From assembly GCA_903930035.1 (NCBI GenBank), contig CAIYXG010000028.1, positions 1 to 5,433 of the forward strand: a DNA stretch of 5,433 nt, written 5' to 3'. The DNA comes from an uncultured Actinomycetes bacterium (GTDB lineage Bacteria > Actinomycetota > Acidimicrobiia > Acidimicrobiales > Microtrichaceae). The notes under the pieces were generated by a model, which did not search any database, was not told the DNA's origin, and saw only the letters and a list, made by a program, of their open reading frames with translations. Of this stretch, positions 1 to 5,433 are shown in pieces (the stretch's first letter is position 1; every line of letters starts with the position of its first letter). Made by a program: the position numbers and the translations under genes.

Positions 1-2
1 CG

Positions 3-191
3 GTGGCGCGGGCGCGGCAGGCGGCGTTCGCCGCCGAGGTGGCACAGGCCGAGGCCGAGGCCGCGGCTGCCGAGTCCGCGGCCCGGCAGGAGGCCGAGGC
101 GGCGGCCGCCGCGCTCGTGCCCTCCGAGGAGGAGCGCTGGCTCGCAGGCGAGGTCGACGACCTGCCCGGCGCGTGGCGACAGGTCTTCTGA
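3..191 (+). CDS. 3' end of an unrecognised Ala/Glu-rich protein (partial)
   Basis: This is a coding sequence that probably enters from the left edge; the GTG at position 3 could serve as a start, but nothing upstream is visible to judge it. The 62 visible residues begin with about 38 residues rich in Ala, Glu, Gln and Arg, which would form a continuous charged helix or coiled coil. A short Pro-Ser break follows, then an acidic tail ending in WRQVF before the TGA. Nearly every codon ends in G or C, like the real genes here, which supports genuine coding. I see no catalytic motif, signal peptide or membrane segment, and I do not recognise the family. It runs convergently to purE, with 10 bases between the stop codons, so it is not part of the purine operon. 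The Ala/Glu stretch is low complexity, so similarity searches with this fragment alone could mislead. Confidence 0.6.
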   Translation: MARARQAAFAAEVAQAEAEAAAAESAARQEAEAAAAALVPSEEERWLAGEVDDLPGAWRQVF

Positions 192-201
192 CCCGGACCG
201 G

Positions 202-705
202 CTAGTCGCCGAGCGAGGCGTCCTGGGTGGCCGCGTGCGTCTCCAGGCCCTTGCGGTACTCCTCGAGCTTGTCGGCGAGCGCCGGGTCCGAGGTCGACAG
301 GATCCGGGCCGCCAGCAGGCCGGCGTTCTTGGCGCCCCCGATCGACATCGTGGCCACCGGCACCCCGCCGGGCATCTGCACGATCGACAGCAGCGAGTCC
401 TGCCCGCCCAGGTGGGTGGTCGGCACCGGCACGCCGACGACCGGGAGCGTCGTGAGCGAGGCCACCATGCCCGGCAGGTGGGCCGCGCCGCCGGCGCCGG
501 CGATGACCACCCGGAACCCGCGGTCGCGGGCCGTGAGCGCGTAGTCGACCATGCGCTCCGGACTGCGGTGGGCCGACACGACCCGCATCTCGTAGCTGAT
601 CCCGAACTCGTCGAGGACCTCGGCCGCGCCCTTCATCACGTCGAGGTCGGACGCGCTGCCCATGATGATCCCGACGAGTGGGTGCTCGCCGTTGCCGTCG
701 TTCAT
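202..705 (-). CDS. purE: N5-carboxyaminoimidazole ribonucleotide mutase (PurE, class I)
   Basis: PurE moves the carboxyl group of N5-CAIR from N5 to C4 to give CAIR, in cytosolic de novo purine synthesis. The 167-residue product has the usual length (about 160-170) and the class I signature motifs: GSASD at residues 17-21, SAHRSPE at 44-50 with the catalytic-type His46, the glycine-rich AGAGGAAHLPGM at 69-80, and SIVQMPGGVPVAT at 107-119. The open frame continues about 195 codons further upstream, but that part is Arg/Gly/Pro-rich shadow sequence antiparallel to nothing real and overlapping purK. I chose the ATG at 705-703 because the family's N-terminal beta strand (LVGIIMGS) begins right after it and an AGAGGA ribosome-binding site lies 5 bases before it. 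It follows purK by 80 bases and is the last gene of the minus-strand cluster. The adjacent PurK supports the bacterial N5-CAIR mutase role rather than the class II AIR carboxylase role. Confidence 0.97.
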   Translation of the reverse strand: MNDGNGEHPLVGIIMGSASDLDVMKGAAEVLDEFGISYEMRVVSAHRSPERMVDYALTARDRGFRVVIAGAGGAAHLPGMVASLTTLPVVGVPVPTTHLGGQDSLLSIVQMPGGVPVATMSIGGAKNAGLLAARILSTSDPALADKLEEYRKGLETHAATQDASLGD

Positions 706-710
706 GCCTG

Positions 711-716
711 TCCTCT
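711..716 (-). promoter_or_regulatory. Ribosome-binding site of purE
   Basis: The minus strand reads AGAGGA here, 5 bases before the purE ATG. It helps to reject the long upstream extension of the open frame. Confidence 0.6.
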
Positions 717-785
717 GCGTCGATGGGGCGGGGCTGCAGTCTCGCACGGGGACCGCGCCGGGCTGAAGGGATTCCGGCGGGGGCG

Positions 786-1946
786 TCAGTCGCCGGCGAG
801 CAGGTCGGCCGCCAGCTGCGCCCGGGCCCGGCAGTGGTCCAGGTCCTCGCCGAGCACCGTGACGTGGCCCACCTTGCGGGCGGGCCGGGACGTCTTCCCG
901 TACAGGTGGACGTGCGCCTCGGGCACCTGCGCCAGCGCCAGCGCCTGACGGTCGCGGGGGTCGCCGGACGCCCCGCCGACCACGTTGCGCATGACCACGT
1001 AGGGCGCCGTCAGTCCGGTGGGACCGAGCGGCCAGTCCAGGACGGCCCGCACGTGCTGCTCGAACTGCGAGGTCCGGGCGCCCTCGATGGTGAGGTGGCC
1101 CGAGTTGTGGACCCGGGGGGCGATCTCGTTGACCACCACCGCGCCGTCCACCACGAACAGCTCGACCGCCAGGACGCCGACGGCGCCGGTCACCTCGGCC
1201 ACCCGGGCGCCGACGCGCAGTGCCTCGGCCTCCAGGTCGGGGGGCAGGACGGTGGCGCCCTCGCCGCCCCCGGCGAGCACCTCGTCGCACATGCCGTCGA
1301 CCTGCACGGTCTCCACGACCGGCCAGACGGCAATCTCGCCGGAGGGGCGGCGGGCCACCAGCACCGCCACCTCGCGCTCGAGGGGCAGCAGGGGCTCGAC
1401 CACGAGCGGGGCGCCCTCGTAGGTCGCCAGGAACCCGGGCGCCTCGGCCGCGTCGAGCACCCAGACGCCGCGGCCGTCGTACCCGCCGCGGCTGGCCTTG
1501 AGCACCGCCCGGCCGCCGTGGCGGCCCGCGAACTCCTCGACCTGCGCGGCAGCGGTCGGGTCGTCGGCGCCGACCACCAGGAAGTCCGGGACCGGCAGGC
1601 CGGCGGCGGCAAACTCCTGGCGCTGGAACGCCTTGTCGGAGTGGCGCAGCGTGCCCACGCCGGGGCGCACCGCCACCCCGTCGGCCTCGAGCTCGGCCCA
1701 GGTCGCGTGGTCGACGTTCTCGTGGTCGATGGTCAGCACGTCGACCTGGGCGGCGAACGACCGCAGCGCAGCGGGGTCGTCGGGACGGCCCACCACGACG
1801 TCGGGGACCACCTCGGCCGCGCCCTCGTCGGACGGCGCGGCGAGGACCTTGACGCGCACCCCCATCGGTGCCGCCGCCAGGGCGGACATGCGGGCCAGCT
1901 GCCCGCCGCCGACGAACCCGAGGACCGGGCCGTGGCCGTCGGTCAC
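786..1946 (-). CDS. purK: N5-carboxyaminoimidazole ribonucleotide synthase (PurK)
   Basis: PurK uses ATP and bicarbonate to convert AIR to N5-CAIR, the substrate of PurE. It is a cytosolic ATP-grasp enzyme. The 386-residue product has an N-terminal nucleotide-fold motif GGGQLARM at residues 13-20, a glycine-rich ATP-grasp loop around SRGGYDGRGVW (152-162), and the conserved NEIAPRVHNSGHLTIEG block at 273-289 carrying metal/ATP-binding Glu and Asn. The C-terminal YGK...RKVGHVTV segment (349-364) is typical of PurK. Length is slightly above the E. coli protein (about 355). I chose the GTG at 1946-1944; the open frame runs 40 codons further, but that part overlaps the end of purD and does not resemble PurK. 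No strong Shine-Dalgarno is visible before this GTG. The purD stop is 10 bases upstream, so translation is probably coupled to purD. purE follows 80 bases downstream. Confidence 0.96.
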   Translation of the reverse strand: MTDGHGPVLGFVGGGQLARMSALAAAPMGVRVKVLAAPSDEGAAEVVPDVVVGRPDDPAALRSFAAQVDVLTIDHENVDHATWAELEADGVAVRPGVGTLRHSDKAFQRQEFAAAGLPVPDFLVVGADDPTAAAQVEEFAGRHGGRAVLKASRGGYDGRGVWVLDAAEAPGFLATYEGAPLVVEPLLPLEREVAVLVARRPSGEIAVWPVVETVQVDGMCDEVLAGGGEGATVLPPDLEAEALRVGARVAEVTGAVGVLAVELFVVDGAVVVNEIAPRVHNSGHLTIEGARTSQFEQHVRAVLDWPLGPTGLTAPYVVMRNVVGGASGDPRDRQALALAQVPEAHVHLYGKTSRPARKVGHVTVLGEDLDHCRARAQLAADLLAGD

Positions 1947-1956
1947 GCGCGCACCG

Positions 1957-3180
1957 TCACTCGCCCGCGGCCGACGACGCGATGTCGGTGCGGTGGTGCA
2001 TGCCGGGCCACGAGATGAGCTCGACGCCCTGGTAGGCCCGTGCCCGCGCCTGGGCGAGCGTCGCACCCTGGCCGGTCACGTCGAGCACGCGGCCGCCGGC
2101 GGTCACCAGGCCGCCCTCGTCACCGGCACCCACGCCGGCGCAGAAGACCGTCACGCCGTCGAGCGCGGCGGCTGCGGCGATCCCCTCGACGGGGTCGCCG
2201 GTGCGGGGCGAGGCCGGGTAGTGCTCGGCCGCGCAGACCACCGTGACGGCGGCGCCGTCGTCGAACGTGGGTGGCGTGGTCAGGTTGCCGGACGCCGCGT
2301 CGAACAGGAGCTGGGCCAGGTCGGACGTCAGCCGGGGCAGCACGACCTGTGTCTCGGGGTCGCCGAACCGCACGTTGTACTCGAGCATCTTCGGCCCGTC
2401 GGGGGTGAGCATCAGCCCGGCGTACAGCACGCCCCGGTAGTCGATGCCGCGACGGCGCAGCTCGGCCAGGGTCGGCTCCACGAAGTCGCGCATCACCGTG
2501 GCCAGGAGCTCGTCGTCCACCTCCGGCACCGGCGAGTAGGCACCCATGCCGCCCGTGTTGGGCCCGGCGTCCCCGTCACCGACGCGCTTGAAGTCCTGGG
2601 CCGGGGCCAGCGCGTAGGCCCGCGTGCCGTCGCACACCGCCAGCACCGAGAGCTCGGGGCCGGTCATGCCCTCCTCGATCACGAGCGTGCGCCCGGCGTC
2701 GCCGAAGGCCTGGCCGGAGAGGTAGTCCCCGATGGCGTTGCGCGCCTCGGTGAGCGAGTCGGTCACCACCACGCCCTTGCCGGCCGCCAGGCCGTCGGTC
2801 TTGACCACGAACGGCGGGGTCATGGTGTCCAGGAAGGCCAGCGCCGGCTCGGCCTCGGTGAAGGTGCCGTGCTGCGCGGTGGGCACGCCGGCCGCCACCA
2901 GCAGGTCCTTCATCCAGGCCTTGGACCCCTCGAGCTGGGCGCCGTCGGCGCCCGGGCCGAAGACCGTCCGGCCGGCGGCGCGCAGGCGGTCGGCCAGGCC
3001 GTCGACCAGCGGGGCCTCCGGGCCGATCACGTACAGGTCGGCCTCGATCTCCTCGGGCGGGGTCGGCACCGAGCCCGGGATGCCCGGGTTGCCCGGGGTG
3101 ACGACCACCTCGGCGGTGCGGGAGAGCACGTGGGCCAGCGCGTGCTCGCGCCCCCCACTGCCGACGACACAGACCTTCAC
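1957..3180 (-). CDS. purD: Phosphoribosylamine-glycine ligase (GAR synthetase, PurD)
   Basis: PurD joins glycine to 5-phosphoribosylamine with ATP, giving glycinamide ribonucleotide, the second step of de novo purine synthesis. The 407-residue product shows GSGGREHALA at 7-16, GPEAPLVDGLAD at 53-64, the LEGSK block at 83-87, KTDGLAAGKGV at 127-137 in the ATP-grasp region, DFKRVGDGDAGPNTGGMGAYSP at 196-217, and EYNVRFGDPETQ at 267-278 with metal-binding Glu and Asn. The start is GTG at 3180-3178, fixed by the family's first strand (MKVxVxGSGGREHA); AAGGA lies 9 bases before it. The distance from the start to GPEAPLV is about 18 residues shorter than I recall for E. coli PurD, all lost from the N-domain between the glycine-rich loop and that motif. 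Catalytic motifs are intact, so it should be active. It stands 72 bases after purA and 10 bases before purK. Confidence 0.97.
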   Translation of the reverse strand: MKVCVVGSGGREHALAHVLSRTAEVVVTPGNPGIPGSVPTPPEEIEADLYVIGPEAPLVDGLADRLRAAGRTVFGPGADGAQLEGSKAWMKDLLVAAGVPTAQHGTFTEAEPALAFLDTMTPPFVVKTDGLAAGKGVVVTDSLTEARNAIGDYLSGQAFGDAGRTLVIEEGMTGPELSVLAVCDGTRAYALAPAQDFKRVGDGDAGPNTGGMGAYSPVPEVDDELLATVMRDFVEPTLAELRRRGIDYRGVLYAGLMLTPDGPKMLEYNVRFGDPETQVVLPRLTSDLAQLLFDAASGNLTTPPTFDDGAAVTVVCAAEHYPASPRTGDPVEGIAAAAALDGVTVFCAGVGAGDEGGLVTAGGRVLDVTGQGATLAQARARAYQGVELISWPGMHHRTDIASSAAGE

Positions 3181-3233
3181 CGGGCACCGTCCTTCATCGG
3201 GCGAAGTCTCGCGCAGCGCCGGAACGGTCCCGG

Positions 3234-3249
3234 ACGGCCCGCCGGCCGT
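3234..3249 (-). repeat. Small GC hairpin just after purA
   Basis: ACGGCC at 3234-3239 and GGCCGT at 3244-3249 form a perfect 6-bp stem with a 4-base loop, three bases after the purA stop codon. No T-run follows on the minus strand, so it is at best a weak attenuator or a 3'-end stabiliser and may be chance in GC-rich DNA. The rest of the 72-base purA-purD gap shows no clear promoter. Confidence 0.25.
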
Positions 3250-3252
3250 GCG

Positions 3253-4533
3253 TCAGGAGTTGAACTGGACGAACTGCTCACGGCCGGGGCCGGTGCCCAC
3301 GAAGGTGATGGGGACGCCCACCTGCTCCTGGAGGAACTCCAGGTAGGCGACGGCCTCGGGCGGCAGCTGGTGCCGCTCGGTGCAGGTCGTGAGGTCCTGC
3401 TGCCAGCCCGGCAGCTCGGCGTACACCGGCACGGCGGCGTGGAGGTCCGACTGGTGGTACGGGAGGTGCTCGTGGCGGACGCCGTCGACGTCGTAGGCCA
3501 CGCAGACCTTGAGCGTCTCGAGCGTGTCCAGGATGTCGAGCTTGGTGATGGCCAGCTCGGACAGCGAGTTGAGCCGCACCGCCTGGCGCATCATCACGGC
3601 GTCGAACCAGCCCGGCCGGCGGCGGCGGCCGGTGTTGGTGCCGAACTCGCGGCCGCGGTCCACCAGGACGTCACCCACCTCGTCGAACAGCTCGGTGGGG
3701 AACGGGCCGGCACCCACACGGGTGACGTAGGCCTTGGCGATGCCGACCACCCGGTTGATGTGGAGCGGGCCCACGCCGGCGCCGACGCACGCGCCGCCCG
3801 AGATCGGGTTGGACGACGTCACGTACGGGTAGGTGCCGTGGTCCAGGTCCAGGAAGGTGGCCTGCGCGCCCTCGAAGAGCACGTGCTGGCCGGCGTCCAG
3901 GCCGTCGTGGACCAGCGAGACCGTGTCGGCGATGTACGGGGTGAGCCGCGGGACCACCTCGGCCTCGACCCGGTCGGCGAGCGCCTCGAAGTCCTCGGGC
4001 AGCCGGTTGTAGACCTTGGTCAGCACCTTGTTCTTCTCGCCGACGACCACCTCGAGCTTCTCGCGGAAGATCTTCGGGTCGAGCAGGTCCTGCACCCGGA
4101 TGCCGACGCGCAGGGACTTGTCGGCGTAGGTCGGGCCGATGCCGCGCTTGGTCGTGCCCAGCTTGTTCTTGCCCAGGTAGCGCTCGGTCAGGCGGTCGAG
4201 CTCCTGGTGGTACGGCAGGATCACGTGGGCGTTGCCCGAGACCTTGAGGCGCGAGCAGTCGACGCCCTTGCGCTCGAGCGTGTCGATCTCCTTCAGGAGC
4301 ACGAAGGGGTCCACCACCACGCCGTTGCCGATGACCGGCGTGATGTGGTCGTAGAGCACGCCCGACGGGACGAGCTGCAGCGCGAACGACTCGCCGTCGA
4401 CCACCAGCGTGTGGCCGGCGTTGTGACCGCCCTGGTAGCGGACGACGAGGTGCATCTCCTTGGCGATGAGGTCGGTGAGCTTGCCCTTGCCCTCGTCGCC
4501 CCACTGGGTGCCCACCACAACGGTTGCTGGCAC
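3253..4533 (-). CDS. purA: Adenylosuccinate synthetase (PurA)
   Basis: PurA converts IMP and aspartate to adenylosuccinate using GTP, the first committed step toward AMP, in the cytosol. The 426-residue product is full length (family about 425-432). The GTP-binding loop GDEGKGK sits at residues 12-18 with catalytic Asp13, and GGHNAGHT at 35-42 carries catalytic His41, the same numbers as in E. coli. Further family blocks are GTTKRGIGPTY (126-136), FEGAQATFLDLDHGTYPYVTSSNP (220-243), EFGTNTGRRRRPGW (296-309), the guanine-recognising TKLD (330-333), and GTGPGR (413-418) near the C-terminus. The start is GTG at 4533-4531, set by the conserved N-terminal strand and by a perfect AAGGAG six bases upstream. 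It is the first gene of the pur cluster, 239 bases after clpB and 72 before purD. That long upstream gap is the likely place for the operon promoter. No residue looks missing. Confidence 0.98.
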   Translation of the reverse strand: MPATVVVGTQWGDEGKGKLTDLIAKEMHLVVRYQGGHNAGHTLVVDGESFALQLVPSGVLYDHITPVIGNGVVVDPFVLLKEIDTLERKGVDCSRLKVSGNAHVILPYHQELDRLTERYLGKNKLGTTKRGIGPTYADKSLRVGIRVQDLLDPKIFREKLEVVVGEKNKVLTKVYNRLPEDFEALADRVEAEVVPRLTPYIADTVSLVHDGLDAGQHVLFEGAQATFLDLDHGTYPYVTSSNPISGGACVGAGVGPLHINRVVGIAKAYVTRVGAGPFPTELFDEVGDVLVDRGREFGTNTGRRRRPGWFDAVMMRQAVRLNSLSELAITKLDILDTLETLKVCVAYDVDGVRHEHLPYHQSDLHAAVPVYAELPGWQQDLTTCTERHQLPPEAVAYLEFLQEQVGVPITFVGTGPGREQFVQFNS

Positions 4534-4539
4534 GTGGTT

Positions 4540-4545
4540 CTCCTT
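4540..4545 (-). promoter_or_regulatory. Ribosome-binding site of purA
   Basis: The minus strand reads AAGGAG, a full Shine-Dalgarno match, with a 6-base spacer to the GTG start. It is the strongest such site in the window and decides the non-ATG start of purA. Confidence 0.8.
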
Positions 4546-4624
4546 GCTGCGGTTCCTGGCCCGGTTCGAGTGCCCTCATGGCGGGGCGCGGACCGCTCCT
4601 CGACCTGGTCGCGGGGAGCGGGAA

Positions 4625-4630
4625 ACCCTA
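4625..4630 (-). promoter_or_regulatory. Possible -10 element of the purA promoter
   Basis: The minus strand reads TAGGGT, which fits the loose actinobacterial TANNNT -10 pattern, in one of the few less GC-rich spots (GGTTAGGGTTT) of the clpB-purA gap. It would place the transcript start about 85 bases before purA. I see no convincing -35 hexamer at 16-19 bases upstream, so this is only a candidate. No riboswitch or clear operator was recognised in the leader. Confidence 0.2.
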
Positions 4631-4693
4631 ACCGAGCCCCGGGTCCCGGACCACAGGGGATCCGCCACCGCCCCGGCCACGGCCGCCCTGCGT

Positions 4694-4757
4694 CCCGTTC
4701 CCGGGGGACCTGCGGCCGTGGTGGCACCAGGTCCCCCAGTCCGGTGAGCGGAACGGG
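4694..4757 (-). terminator. Nested inverted repeat, probable clpB terminator
   Basis: Two perfect inverted repeats are nested here. The inner one pairs GGGGGACCTG (4703-4712) with CAGGTCCCCC (4728-4737) around a 15-base loop. The outer one pairs CCCGTTCC (4694-4701) with GGAACGGG (4750-4757), leaving one unpaired base on one side and 12 on the other. The structure starts 15 bases after the clpB stop codon and lies upstream of any plausible purA promoter, which suits transcription termination of clpB. No T-run follows on the minus strand, so it is not a textbook intrinsic terminator; it could also act as a 3'-end barrier or protein-binding site. Confidence 0.5.
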
Positions 4758-4772
4758 CGGGGGCGTCGCGGG

Positions 4773-5433
4773 TCAGGCCAGGACGTACTCGCCGTCGACG
4801 ACGTCGAGCTTGACGCTGTCGCCGTCGGACAGGGAGCCGTCCAGGATGGCCACCGCCAGGCGGTCGCCGACCTGCTTCTGGATGAGCCGCTTGAGCGGCC
4901 GTGCGCCAAAGACCGGGTCGTAGCCGTCGTGGGCGAGCCGGGCGAGCGCCTGCTCCGACACCTCGAGCCCGATCCGGCGGTCCGTGAGGCGGGCCCGGAG
5001 CGCGTCGAGCTGCAGCACCACGATCTGCTCCAGGTCGGACTCCTCGAGCGCCCGGAACCGCACGATCTCGTCCACCCGGTTGATGAACTCGGGTCGGAAG
5101 AAGTCCTGCGGGTCGCCGGGCAGGTTGGACGTCATGATGAGCACGGCGTTGGAGAAGTCGACCGTGCGGCCCTGCCCGTCGGTCAGCCGGCCGTCGTCGA
5201 GCAGCTGGAGCAGCACGTTGAAGACGTCCGGGTGCGCCTTCTCGACCTCGTCGAGCAGGACCACCGCGTAGGGGCGGCGGCGCACGGCCTCGGTCAGCTG
5301 GCCGCCCTCGTCGTAGCCGACGTAGCCGGGGGGCGCGCCGATCAGGCGGCTCACGGCGTGCTTCTCCATGTACTCCGACATGTCGATGCGGACCATCGCC
5401 CGCTCGTCGTCGAAGAGGAAGTCGGCCAGGGTC
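4773..5433 (-). CDS. clpB: ATP-dependent disaggregase ClpB, C-terminal part (partial)
   Basis: ClpB is a cytosolic hexameric AAA+ chaperone that pulls proteins out of aggregates together with DnaK. The start lies beyond the right edge. The 219 visible residues begin just after where the Walker A of the second ATPase domain (NBD2) should be (TLADFLFDDERAMVRIDMSE). They contain the pore loop GYVGY with its substrate-gripping Tyr (about residues 36-40), Walker B VVLLDE (57-62), sensor 1 TSN (101-103), the arginine-finger region RPEFINR (113-119), and sensor 2 GARPLKR (176-182), then the small C-terminal domain. The MSEYMEKHAVSRLIG and LAVAIL segments fit ClpB better than ClpC. The linker between TSNL and RPEFINR is only 8 residues, against about 29 that I recall in E. 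coli ClpB, yet both flanking motifs are intact. A nested inverted repeat follows 15 bases after the stop. purA is 239 bases downstream and probably has its own promoter. Confidence 0.93.
   Translation of the reverse strand, partial: TLADFLFDDERAMVRIDMSEYMEKHAVSRLIGAPPGYVGYDEGGQLTEAVRRRPYAVVLLDEVEKAHPDVFNVLLQLLDDGRLTDGQGRTVDFSNAVLIMTSNLPGDPQDFFRPEFINRVDEIVRFRALEESDLEQIVVLQLDALRARLTDRRIGLEVSEQALARLAHDGYDPVFGARPLKRLIQKQVGDRLAVAILDGSLSDGDSVKLDVVDGEYVLA

Noticed and set aside
706..785. A promoter or terminator in the 80-base purK-purE gap
   Set aside because: Only a 5-bp GC stem and no TANNNT-like -10 with a partner could be seen, which is not enough to claim a site.
706..1290. N-terminal extension of the purE frame into purK
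   Set aside because: The extra residues are Arg/Gly/Pro-rich shadow sequence overlapping purK. The proper PurE start at 705 has a good ribosome-binding site and normal family length.
678..2018. A 446-codon plus-strand open frame antisense to purK
   Set aside because: It has biased low-complexity composition with no recognisable motif and is fully explained as the complement of purK.
1947..2066. Forty-codon upstream extension of purK to an earlier start
   Set aside because: It overlaps the 3' end of purD in another frame and is Arg/Ser-rich, unlike any PurK. The GTG at 1946 sits just before the conserved first strand.
3671..4579. A 302-codon minus-strand frame starting upstream of purA
   Set aside because: It is an alternative frame of purA with Arg/Gly/Pro-rich composition. 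It would overlap the AAGGAG and the real purA start.
4534..4772. A purine riboswitch or small gene in the clpB-purA gap
   Set aside because: I could not match a conserved aptamer pattern, and short frames here have no ribosome-binding site or recognisable product. Only the inverted repeat, a weak -10 candidate and the purA ribosome-binding site are supportable.
1498..4923. A 1141-codon open frame on the plus strand spanning purK, purD, purA and the clpB end
   Set aside because: It lies antisense to well-supported genes and crosses gene boundaries and the intergenic hairpin. It is rich in His, Val, Gly, Arg and Ala with no domain. Long antisense frames are expected where codons nearly always end in G or C, so this is a shadow.

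Overview
This is a very GC-rich window with third codon positions almost always G or C. Three of its four complete genes use GTG as start. These features point to a high-GC Actinomycetota chromosome. The compact forms of PurD and of the ClpB C-terminal module remind me of Acidimicrobiia-like actinobacteria, but that narrower placement comes from memory of family sequences and is only an inference. Nothing suggests mobile or foreign DNA: no transposase, tRNA, CRISPR array or base-composition break is visible.

Layout. Positions 3-191 (+) hold the 3' end of an unrecognised Ala/Glu-rich coding sequence that runs in from the left edge. The rest of the window is coded on the minus strand. In transcription order (right to left) it holds the C-terminal third of the disaggregase ClpB (5433-4773, cut by the right edge), a 239-base gap with a strong nested inverted repeat that probably ends clpB, then purA (4533-3253), purD (3180-1957), purK (1946-786) and purE (705-202). 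The gaps between the pur genes are 72, 10 and 80 bases, so they plausibly form one operon. The last gene, purE, converges on the plus-strand gene with only 10 bases between the two stop codons.

How the genes work together. PurD makes glycinamide ribonucleotide (GAR) from phosphoribosylamine. PurK carboxylates AIR to N5-CAIR, and PurE isomerises N5-CAIR to CAIR. PurA starts the AMP branch by converting IMP to adenylosuccinate. The presence of a PurK with a class I PurE shows the bacterial two-step route from AIR to CAIR. ClpB is a housekeeping chaperone with no pathway link to purines.

This is an ordinary housekeeping region and I found no new biological system. The points worth a second look are modest: the nested inverted repeat between clpB and purA, the short linker in the second ClpB ATPase domain, the compact PurD N-domain, a six-codon mini-ORF that overlaps the purD start, and the tight convergent junction at purE.
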